Below are positions 18,381-25,675 of a stretch of 64,000 bases of DNA, in pieces. The notes under the pieces were generated by a model. The model saw only the letters and a list, made by a program, of their open reading frames with translations, was not told the origin of the DNA and did no database searches. How positions within the stretch are numbered: position 1 is the stretch's first letter; each line of letters starts with the position of its first letter. Source of the DNA: Paenibacillus popilliae ATCC 14706 (GTDB lineage Bacteria > Bacillota > Bacilli > Paenibacillales > Paenibacillaceae); the NCBI RefSeq assembly GCF_000315235.1, contig NZ_BALG01000133.1:1-64000 (forward strand). Direction: 5' to 3'. The translations under genes and the position numbers were made by a program.

Positions 18381-18395
18381 TGATAATCTTTATCA
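18381..18395 (-). promoter_or_regulatory. Fur box-like operator of feoAB
   Basis: TGATAATCTTTATCA is a 7-1-7 near-palindrome that differs from the Bacillus Fur consensus by one base. A second overlapping TTATCA...TGATAA repeat follows. It lies 27 bases upstream of feoA. The consensus is quoted from known Fur sites. Confidence 0.7.
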
Positions 18396-18574
18396 ATTGA
18401 TGATAACATATTACCATAGGGGAGGTTGAAGCGCAATGATTTTGATTACCTGTATTCATTTTAGATTCTGTAAGAAAGTAGAATCAGTATAGAGACAGAA
18501 GCCGGAGTTCCTTTACTTTCGGACTCGTTCTCTATAGAATAGAGAGAAAATTATTTTGAGAAGGAGATAGCGGG

Positions 18575-19543
18575 ATGAAAACGAATCATTGCAAAATTAT
18601 CGACTGCACCATTCGCGATGGCGGACTCGTCAATAACTGGGATTTCAGTGCCGAGTTCGTGCAGAGCTTGTATGCCTCATTGAACGAAGCGGGCGTCGAT
18701 TATATGGAAATTGGCTACAAAAATTCGCCGAAATGGCTTGAAGGCGCTGATGAAGCGGGCCCTTGGCGCTTTTTGGATGACGATTTCCTGCGTAAAATCA
18801 TTCCGCAAAAAGGAACAACCAAACTGTCGGCGCTCGTTGATATCGGGCGGGTGGACGAACATGAAATTTTGCCTCGCTCCGAGAGCATGCTCGATCTGAT
18901 CCGTGTCGCTTGCTACAGCAAAGACGTTGACAAAGCGCTCGATCTGATTCAGCTTTTCCACGATCGGGGCTATGAGACAACGATTAATATTATGGCGCTC
19001 TCCAACGTAATGGAGAACGAGTTAATTGAAGCCTTCGCCATGATTAAGGACAGCCCGGTAGAGATCGTCTATATCGTCGATTCCTATGGCAGCCTCGATC
19101 ATAACGATATCCATTACTTGGTGCACAAGTTCAAGGAGCATCTGCCGCACAAGCGCTTGGGCGTGCACACGCACAACAATATGCAGCTTGCCTTCTCCAA
19201 TTCGCTGGTCGCAGCCGAGTTGGGCGTCGAGATTCTGGATGCCTCCGTCTATGGCATGGGGCGCGGGGCAGGGAACTGCCCGACCGAGCTGCTGCTGACG
19301 CACCTGAAGAACAGCAGATACCATATACGTCCCGTGCTTAGCTTTATCCAAAAATATATGCTGAAGACGCGCGAAAAATGGGAGTGGGGTTACCTGATTC
19401 CGTATCTCGTCACGGGAACGCTTGATGAACATCCTCGTTCAGCCATGGCGCTGCTTGCTTCGGACGAGCGTGACAAATACGTCGAGTTCTACGATCGCAT
19501 GACGACGCCGGAAGTCAGCTTTTCCCAGAAGAAACCAGAATAA
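18575..19543 (+). CDS. DRE-TIM aldolase-domain protein (HMGL/4-hydroxy-2-oxovalerate aldolase-like)
   Basis: 322 residues with AAGGAG upstream. The TIM-barrel core begins with IIDCTIRDGGL, the (D)xTxRDG active-site loop of DRE-TIM metallolyases. It includes DSYGSLDHNDI and LGVHTHNNMQLAFSNS, whose HxH supplies metal ligands, and YGMGRGAGNCPTE. It probably cleaves or condenses a 2-oxo acid with a divalent metal. Such stand-alone proteins are common in Paenibacillus, Bacteroides and Vibrio, sometimes in surface-polysaccharide loci, but no pathway is evident here. A terminator follows directly, so it is monocistronic. Confidence 0.8.
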   Translation: MKTNHCKIIDCTIRDGGLVNNWDFSAEFVQSLYASLNEAGVDYMEIGYKNSPKWLEGADEAGPWRFLDDDFLRKIIPQKGTTKLSALVDIGRVDEHEILPRSESMLDLIRVACYSKDVDKALDLIQLFHDRGYETTINIMALSNVMENELIEAFAMIKDSPVEIVYIVDSYGSLDHNDIHYLVHKFKEHLPHKRLGVHTHNNMQLAFSNSLVAAELGVEILDASVYGMGRGAGNCPTELLLTHLKNSRYHIRPVLSFIQKYMLKTREKWEWGYLIPYLVTGTLDEHPRSAMALLASDERDKYVEFYDRMTTPEVSFSQKKPE

Positions 19544-19554
19544 CAAGTAGGATG

Positions 19555-19591
19555 GCCCGCTCCCATGTCAAGGGATGCGGGCTGTTTTTTT
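19555..19591 (+). terminator. Terminator of the aldolase gene
   Basis: GCCCGC and GCGGGC arms 12 bases after the stop codon, then a T7 run. Confidence 0.85.
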
Positions 19592-19617
19592 ATGCCGCAA
19601 TGCCATGCTAGCCTTCA

Positions 19618-19869
19618 TCAATCCATGCGGATATATTGCCTCTGTCCCGTTTTGGCATTGTAGTATACCTGATATTTATGACCGTCGCGGGGATCGATAA
19701 AAATTTCCTTGGTCGGGGCAAAATCGGCGTTCATGCCGATCGCGTCACGAGGATGATCGACTTGCTTGTAGCGCTTGTCATAATATGTTTTGCCGACGAT
19801 GATTAGGATAATAAGGGCGAGCAAAGGGAGCCCGTATACGACGAACGCGATACCTATCATTAACCACAT
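19618..19869 (-). CDS. Small membrane protein, unknown
   Basis: 83 residues. One long N-terminal hydrophobic segment (MIGIAFVVYGLPLLALIILIIVG, written here as a 23-residue helix region from residue 4) is followed by a basic, soluble tail containing FIDPRDGHKYQVYYN and RQYIRMD. It begins 7 bases after the YbjQ-like gene, so the two are co-transcribed. No named family recognised. Confidence 0.7.
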   Translation of the reverse strand: MWLMIGIAFVVYGLPLLALIILIIVGKTYYDKRYKQVDHPRDAIGMNADFAPTKEIFIDPRDGHKYQVYYNAKTGQRQYIRMD

Positions 19870-19876
19870 CGCTTGC

Positions 19877-20203
19877 TTACCTCTGAGCAGATCTTAGCTT
19901 GACGACCGTACCGTAAGCTACGATCTCGCTCATGTTCTGCGCGACGTCGCCACTGTCGAAGCGCATCATCGTGATGGCGTCACCGCCCATCGCGTGCGCG
20001 TTCTCGATCATCCGATCCATGGCTTGGCGCCGCGCGTCCTCGATCATCTGCGTGTATTGCTTTACTTCGCCGCCGACCAGCCCTTTCAAGGAAGCCATAA
20101 TGTCTCCGCCGATGCCGCGCGCGCGCACGACAACGCCAAAAGCTGTGCCAAGCACTTCGGTTACTTCATAGTTGGGGATATTTTCGGTCGTTGCTACGAT
20201 CAT
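19877..20203 (-). CDS. YbjQ/UPF0145 family protein
   Basis: 108 residues with TENIPNYEVTEVLGTAFGVV at the N-terminus, RGIGGDIMASLKGLVGGEVK, and the conserved GGDAITMMRFDSG. Members form pentamers resembling dodecin or metal-binding folds; function is not established. GGAGATGG lies upstream. First gene of a two-gene operon with the small membrane protein. Confidence 0.88.
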   Translation of the reverse strand: MIVATTENIPNYEVTEVLGTAFGVVVRARGIGGDIMASLKGLVGGEVKQYTQMIEDARRQAMDRMIENAHAMGGDAITMMRFDSGDVAQNMSEIVAYGTVVKLRSAQR

Positions 20204-20510
20204 TTCTTACCATCTCCTTTGCGGGTGAATAATGCACCCATCTTATATATACCTAATACGCCGCAACTTGAGTTGCGTTTCAAGGCGGCGATTGGCGCAA
20301 GTCTCGCTCTAATTAATAGTATATCTAAATGAATAGCGGATTGCTGCAGGTTTTATAAAACAGCTACTTGTAATTTTTTCTGAAATAAGTCGGAGTAGAA
20401 CATATCTTTTGGATATCTCAATTATCCGACATATGGTATTATATTTATGAGTTGGAATAATCGGGGAAAGATTCGTGTTTGCTCTATTATGACAATGAGG
20501 AGAGAAGGCT
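20204..20510. other. AT-rich intergenic region between YbjQ and LacI genes
   Basis: No coding frame with a ribosome site is visible. It must hold the divergent promoters for the ybjQ-like and lacI-like genes; ATTATCCGACATATGGTATTAT near 20420-20440 could be part of the latter. Confidence 0.5.
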
Positions 20511-21512
20511 ATGAAAGTCAGTATTTTTGATGTGGCAAAAAAAGCTGGCTTGTCTGTCGTAACGGTATCCCGTGTCTTGAACAATGCCCGAACTGTTCGA
20601 GAAAAGAATCGCCAGAAGGTTCTCCAGGCGATGAAAGAACTGGACTATCACCCGAATGCGGCGGCACGAAGCTTGGCGAAAGGCAAAACCGGAGTAATCG
20701 GCATGGTAGTAACAACACTGCAGGATTCGTTCTTGGATGGCATCGTGAAGACGGTGTCTTCGCTGTTGAAGGATCACGGAAATTATCTTGCTTTGTCCGT
20801 TGCTAAATATCCCCAAGAGGAAGGCGTAGGGTGGGATTTTATCGAGGAGAATCGGGTGGACGGACTGCTTCTGCTGTCGCCGATTAATGAATTGACCTAC
20901 TTAACGGAGCTTAGGAGCCGGAATACTCCGTTTGTTCTCATCGATCCCCAGACCATTCAGCCGGATGTTCACGGTGTTACCGTCGACAATTATACTGGAG
21001 GCTATGAAGCGACCCGCCATCTCGTTGAACTGGGGCATCGCTCCATCGCTCATATCCAGGGGCCGGGCTTCTTCCTCAGCGCGGTCGAGCGGGAGCGCGG
21101 ATTCAGGCAGGCGCTGGCAGAATCGGGGTTGGAGCCGTACGCGGTGGAGTCGGGCGAGTTCTCGTCTGAATCCGGTTACCAAGCGGTTCGCAAATGGCTT
21201 GAACAAGGACAACTGCCGACGGCCCTGTTCGCTGCGGATGATTTCACGGCCCTGGGCGCTATCAATGCGTTAACCGAAGCGGGCCTTCGGGTGCCGGAGC
21301 ATATGTCGATCGCGGGCTACGACGATCAGAGGCTTGCCTCCGAGCTGCGGCCGCGCTTGACGACGATGCGGCAGCCGGCCAAGCAGATCGGGAAGGCGGC
21401 GGTGGACATGCTTGTCGAGCAGATGAACGGCGTGTCGCTGACGAACCGGATCGTCCGTCTCCATTCGGAGCTTATCGTGCGGGAATCAACGGCAGCGCCG
21501 CAATCGCAATAA
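20511..21512 (+). CDS. LacI-family transcriptional regulator
   Basis: 333 residues. The N-terminal helix-turn-helix VSIFDVAKKAGLSVVTVSRV and hinge PNAAARSLAKGKTG are followed by a periplasmic-binding-protein-like sensor domain with GVTVDNYTGGYEATRHLVEL and the conserved SIAGYDDQ. It should repress a carbohydrate operon in response to a sugar ligand; none lies adjacent in the window. GAGGAGAG lies upstream of the start. Confidence 0.92.
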   Translation: MKVSIFDVAKKAGLSVVTVSRVLNNARTVREKNRQKVLQAMKELDYHPNAAARSLAKGKTGVIGMVVTTLQDSFLDGIVKTVSSLLKDHGNYLALSVAKYPQEEGVGWDFIEENRVDGLLLLSPINELTYLTELRSRNTPFVLIDPQTIQPDVHGVTVDNYTGGYEATRHLVELGHRSIAHIQGPGFFLSAVERERGFRQALAESGLEPYAVESGEFSSESGYQAVRKWLEQGQLPTALFAADDFTALGAINALTEAGLRVPEHMSIAGYDDQRLASELRPRLTTMRQPAKQIGKAAVDMLVEQMNGVSLTNRIVRLHSELIVRESTAAPQSQ

Positions 21513-21857
21513 AAACCGTCAGGGTCATCGCTGTAGGAGGCGGCACCGAGCATCCCATGTGGGATCTTTACCTGGCGCAACAGGGAGCAGGACGGATGAA
21601 CGGAGGGATAGCCGTCGGGTTGCAAGTGATGAAAGGGCGGTGGAAGGGCCCAATGGCTGGCCGAGGCACAAAGTTAGGAAACGAGGAGAGGGGGACGATG
21701 AGTACGGCTGGATAACCGCCGTTAAGCGTGTTATCGCGGAAAACCCTGCGCATATGCGAGAAGAAATATAGAATATTTGACTATTTATTTTTTGTAAATC
21801 AGCTTGCATAATACTCAAATATATAGTATAATAACCTTTGTAAAAAGTACCTTTTTT
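21513..21857 (+). other. Intergenic stretch upstream of the tRNA pair
   Basis: No gene supported. There is a short palindrome ATCCCATGTGGGAT at 21552-21565 with no T run, and AT-rich sequence from 21770 likely holds the tRNA promoter (TATAGTATAAT-like just before 21835). Confidence 0.5.
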
Positions 21858-21934
21858 CGGGACGTAGCTCAGCTTGGCAGAGCACCTGGTTTGGGACCAG
21901 GGGGTCGCATGTTCAAATCGTGTCGTCCCGACCA
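21858..21934 (+). tRNA. tRNA-Pro(TGG)
   Basis: 77 bases. The acceptor arms CGGGACG and CGTCCCG pair, the anticodon arm CCTGG-TTTGGGA-CCAGG gives TGG, and the T arm contains GTTCAAATC. CCA is encoded. Confidence 0.95.
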
Positions 21935-21997
21935 TCTATTGTTGATTCGACACACTCGGTCAGTTTTGCAGGATCTGGGTGTGTTTTTTGAATTCTC

Positions 21998-22071
21998 GCG
22001 GGTGTAGTTCAATGGTAGAACGCTGGCTTCCCAAGCCAGCAGCGTGGGTTCGATTCCCATCACCCGCTCCA
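21998..22071 (+). tRNA. tRNA-Gly(CCC)
   Basis: 74 bases. The acceptor arms GCGGGTG and CACCCGC pair, the anticodon arm CTGGC-TTCCCAA-GCCAG gives CCC, and the T loop is GTTCGATTC. CCA is encoded. It lies 63 bases after tRNA-Pro and is followed by a T7 run. Confidence 0.95.
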
Positions 22072-22273
22072 TTTTTTTCTACATAACCTTTACTACCTTT
22101 GCCTTGGTTGCTGCTGCGACCGGGGCCTTTTTGGGTTTCGGGACAAACATTATATAACATGTAACTTATCGTAATAAAATTACCCATTGGAATGAACCCC
22201 ATTGTGTCGGTGCTTTTTTTGGCTGGGTCGAATGAGTCGATCCCATCTGTAGCAGGGCCCCTGTCGTTCTCCT

Positions 22274-22447
22274 CTTCCCGCTCGCAAACTTGCTTCTGGA
22301 GATCGTATACCTAATCTTGCCGCAATTTGCGAAGTGCTTAACGTTGATATATCGGATATAATCGAATTGGTGCCGATAGAAGATGAAGATGGTAAATTTA
22401 TTGTAACTATTTCAGGTTCTGTTGATATGAAGCTAATAGCTGATTGA
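22274..22447 (+). pseudogene. XRE-type helix-turn-helix regulator, C-terminal fragment
   Basis: A frame ending in TGA at 22445 reads SGDRIPNLAAICEVLNVDIS followed by DIIELVP, the second half of a Cro/CI-type DNA-binding domain, and then a short tail. No start codon or first recognition helices remain, so it is a 5'-truncated remnant just downstream of the tRNA genes. Confidence 0.45.
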
Positions 22448-22836
22448 CCTATTTTTTGTTATCTTCTTTTTCTCACGGTTTTTCAAAATAGACGCAACTT
22501 TGTGAACAGATACCCCGATGGATGTAGTATCGAGATCATCGCAATTAAATTGCAGGAAAGCTCGACAACTATATTGTCTGGACTTACTGAACATTTCACA
22601 ACGGGAAGGTCATATATTAAAGACTACCACTTCAGGTAAAAGCCAGTACCATTCAAGGTTATAACTTATATGTTCTGTACCTGGAATGGGGCATAGGCTT
22701 GCGGCCGTCATCCCCCCATCTCCAAAAAAGCTCAGCGACCTTTCCCCGGTGGAATACCGAACAACGATCGCTGCATATGTTAACTTCTTTTTTTCTACTT
22801 GACGGGTCTAAGATCGGCTTTCGGTGCCTCTCCTTC
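22448..22836 (+). other. Gene-free stretch with a possible endonuclease-repeat scrap
   Basis: No complete gene. A short frame at 22502-22639 reads VNRYPDGCSIEIIAIKLQES and ends GRSYIKDYHFR, which loosely resembles the NUMOD/IENR1 repeats found in homing endonucleases. The resemblance is from memory and weak. Confidence 0.3.
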
Positions 22837-23802
22837 TTACAATGCTTGCTTGCCTGCACGCTCGCGCCAATAGTTCAGCAAATCCTCCAGCGTTCGTTCC
22901 AGCGGGATCTCCGGCTTCCAGCCGGTCTGCCGCGAGAATTTGGTGTTGTCGCCCAGCAAAATTTCGACATCCGACGGCCGCATCCGGCTTGGATCCGGCA
23001 CGATGTCGATATTGACGTTGCTGAAGGAGAGCAGCAGGTTCAGCATTTCGCGAATCGTAACGCAGGAGCCGGAGGCGATGTTGTAACATTCGCCGGGATC
23101 GCCTTTTTCCAGAGCAAGCCAATAGGCCCGTACGACATCCCGCACATCGGTAAAGTCCCGCTTCGCGGTCAGGTTGCCGACATGGACGCGGAGCGGCCGG
23201 ATTCCCTGCTCGATCTCGGCAATCTGCTTGGCGAAGTTGGACGTCACGAACTGCTCGCCCCGGCGAGGGCCCGTATGATTGAAGGTACGGGTGCGGATCA
23301 CATGCAGATCGTAGCTTTTGAAGTATTGGTATCCCAGATAATCTTGTGCTGCCTTGCTCACAGCGTATGGACTTAACGGGCGAAGCGGGTTGTCTTCGGT
23401 AATCGGCGTCTCGTGAGGCTCGACATGGCCGTATTCCTCGCTGGAGCAGGCGAGCTGGATTTTGCAGTCAAGATCGTGACGACGGATCGCCTCGAAAATA
23501 TTGAGCTGTCCCGCCACATTGTTCGTAATCGTATCGACGGGAGAATTCCAGGAGGTCGGTACAAAGCTCTGCGCCGCCAGATGGAAAATCAAATGCGGCT
23601 TCTCCTGCGTCAGCAACGTCTCGACGGAGAACGGATCGCGCAATTCGCACTCGACCAGATGAATCCTCGATTCGATATGGCGGATATGCTCCATCCGGCT
23701 CCGGTTGCGAATTGTTCCGATCACTTCGACGCCCTGATCTAGCAAATATTCCGCCATATAGCTTCCAACAAAGCCGGAGACACCGGTAACCAACGCCTTC
23801 AT
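22837..23802 (-). CDS. NAD(P)-dependent sugar epimerase/dehydratase, GDP-4-keto-6-deoxymannose reductase (RMD)-like
   Basis: 321 residues of the extended short-chain dehydrogenase fold. The N-terminal nucleotide motif is TGVSGFVGSY, the catalytic YAVSK follows SPYAVSKAAQDY, and HLAAQSFVPTSW and SSEEYGHVEP lie between. The segment RTRTFNHTGPRRGEQFVTSN followed by FAKQIAEIEQG and RDFTDVRDVVRAY is more typical of RMD than of GDP-mannose 4,6-dehydratase, although automatic annotation often uses the latter name. It would make GDP-D-rhamnose or a related deoxysugar for surface glycans. It stands alone on the minus strand. Confidence 0.75.
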   Translation of the reverse strand: MKALVTGVSGFVGSYMAEYLLDQGVEVIGTIRNRSRMEHIRHIESRIHLVECELRDPFSVETLLTQEKPHLIFHLAAQSFVPTSWNSPVDTITNNVAGQLNIFEAIRRHDLDCKIQLACSSEEYGHVEPHETPITEDNPLRPLSPYAVSKAAQDYLGYQYFKSYDLHVIRTRTFNHTGPRRGEQFVTSNFAKQIAEIEQGIRPLRVHVGNLTAKRDFTDVRDVVRAYWLALEKGDPGECYNIASGSCVTIREMLNLLLSFSNVNIDIVPDPSRMRPSDVEILLGDNTKFSRQTGWKPEIPLERTLEDLLNYWRERAGKQAL

Positions 23803-24131
23803 GTAAGGGAATCACCTCTCTCCTATAGTTGCGGCATGGGGGCGGAGAATGCTGGCCCCGCTCACCCGGCACAGACCTCATCATCAGATGCCACATTTTA
23901 TGGGATTCACTTCTAAAAGGCCACGGCATTCGTACCGGGTCCTGATTTTTTGCTTATGGAGCTGGGGTAGACGCAGTCTATCAGGGAACAAGTCGGCTAG
24001 GTTCTACGCATGCCGCTCCCATCCTTATGACATATTAGCAATCGGCAGAGATGAGAATCAGCCCACGCCTGATATGGCTTGAACATGAAGGCTCCCCCAA
24101 GCTGTTCCGCTGCCGGTACAAGCGAAGCGCT

Positions 24132-24168
24132 AAAAAACCCGCTCCGACGCTAATGCGTTCGAGGCGGG
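24132..24168 (-). terminator. Terminator of the purine permease gene
   Basis: On the minus strand, CCCGCCTCGAACGC pairs with GCGTCGGAGCGGG and a T6 run follows. A second hairpin (CGTGGCTGCC/GGCAGCCACG, 24176-24208) lies directly after the permease stop. Confidence 0.8.
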
Positions 24169-24209
24169 CATCTTCCGTGGCTGCCTTCGCAATTGTGCGG
24201 CAGCCACGC

Positions 24210-25589
24210 TTATATCGTCTGCAGCACAAAATGCATGACGAATAGAAGGGAAATGAGATAGAACAGGGGCTTTACTTCGCGCCCTTTGCCAACCGCGAGG
24301 TGGAACAGCGCATAGCTGATGAAGCCAATGGCGATCCCGTCCACGATGCTGTGCATCAGCGGAATGAACGCGATGGTGAAGAAGGCGGGAAGGCCTTCCT
24401 CCTGCCGCTCGAAGGAAATATTTCGGACGGCGGGCATCATCAAGCCGCCAATGAAAATTAAAATCGGCGCCACAGCCTGATCCGGAACGACCGTGATGAC
24501 AGGCATCGCAATGAACGTCACCAGGAACAGCATTCCCGTTACGATCGAGGTCCAGCCTGTTCTTCCTCCGGAAGAAATGCCGGCAGCCGCTTCCACGGTG
24601 GAGACGGTCGGACTCGTGCCAAGGATCCCGCTCAAGAAGACGGTAGCCGCATTGGCCTGAACGACGCGTTGGAAGCGCTCCTGTCTGCCGCTCATATTCA
24701 ACTGCGAGCTAATCAGCCCGACGTTCTCGAATACGATGACGAGCGTCAGCGAGAATACGGCAACAATCAAGGTCGTGACCGGTACGCCCTGCACGGTTAC
24801 CTGCCCGAACACATCCCCATAGGTGGACCAAGAAAAGCCTCCGCCCCCGGCGGCCGCCGAGCTCGGCGGCACGGCTCCGAACAAGTAAGCGAGCACCGTC
24901 CCTCCGATAATCGCCAGCAGCAGATTACCCGGAACGTTGCGCATGTACAGGATGCATGTCAACGCCAAGGTCAAGAGCGTGACCAGGACGCCCGGGTCAG
25001 CGAAGGATTGCACCGCAATGATAGCGGAGCGATCCGATACGATGACCCCGCCCTTCTGCAATCCGATAAGGACCAGCATAAGACCGATACCGACCGAGAT
25101 CGCTTCCTGTAATGAAGCGGGAATGGCCGTTCTCAGCTTCTCGACGAGTGAAGTCAGGCTAATGGCAATGAAGCAAATGCCGGACATCATCGTGACGGCC
25201 AGCGCCTGCTGCCACGTCAACCCCATGCCCTGAACGAGCGTATACGTGAACATGGCGTTGATTCCCATCCCCGGCGCGATGATCAGGGGCGCTTTGCCCC
25301 ACCAGCCCATAATGAAGCAGCCGATTGCGGACGCGAGCACGGTAGCAATAATACCGGCTTCCTGCGGAATTCCGGCATCCGCCAATATCGATGAATTAAC
25401 AATAATAATATAGACAATCGCAAAAAAAGATACGGTTCCCGCTAACAGCTCCTGCCGCCAATCGCTCCGATTCAGGCGGACAGCTGGATTAGGTGAAGCA
25501 TTCTCCTTTGCATGCGATGGCCTCTCTCTTTCTTGGTGGACCAATCGAATACCTGCTTTCCATCGTAGCCCCTCACCCAACCCTTTCAT
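24210..25589 (-). CDS. NCS2-family guanine/hypoxanthine permease (AzgA/PbuG type)
   Basis: 459 residues, about twelve membrane spans. Family landmarks include LIIAPGMGINAMFTY, TSPTVSTVEAAAGISSGGRT and the late FIPLMHSIVDGIAIGFISYA. It imports purine bases with protons across the cytoplasmic membrane. The first 40 residues are charged and variable, so the true start may be downstream of 25589; no strong ribosome site decides it. I saw no purine riboswitch upstream. Confidence 0.88.
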   Translation of the reverse strand: MKGLGEGLRWKAGIRLVHQERERPSHAKENASPNPAVRLNRSDWRQELLAGTVSFFAIVYIIIVNSSILADAGIPQEAGIIATVLASAIGCFIMGWWGKAPLIIAPGMGINAMFTYTLVQGMGLTWQQALAVTMMSGICFIAISLTSLVEKLRTAIPASLQEAISVGIGLMLVLIGLQKGGVIVSDRSAIIAVQSFADPGVLVTLLTLALTCILYMRNVPGNLLLAIIGGTVLAYLFGAVPPSSAAAGGGGFSWSTYGDVFGQVTVQGVPVTTLIVAVFSLTLVIVFENVGLISSQLNMSGRQERFQRVVQANAATVFLSGILGTSPTVSTVEAAAGISSGGRTGWTSIVTGMLFLVTFIAMPVITVVPDQAVAPILIFIGGLMMPAVRNISFERQEEGLPAFFTIAFIPLMHSIVDGIAIGFISYALFHLAVGKGREVKPLFYLISLLFVMHFVLQTI

Positions 25590-25675
25590 GAATATGAAAT
25601 ATGAAAGATAGACGGCATGAAGCCGCTATGGGCTTATTGTATCACATCCTGGAAGGAAATAAACAATAGGAATAA

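Noticed and set aside
21513-21857. Possible T-box or riboswitch after the LacI gene
   Set aside because: No T-box sequence, no terminator with T run and no downstream gene to regulate except tRNAs.
25590-25675. Purine riboswitch upstream of the NCS2 permease
   Set aside because: The short leader lacks the conserved three-way-junction core and is too small.
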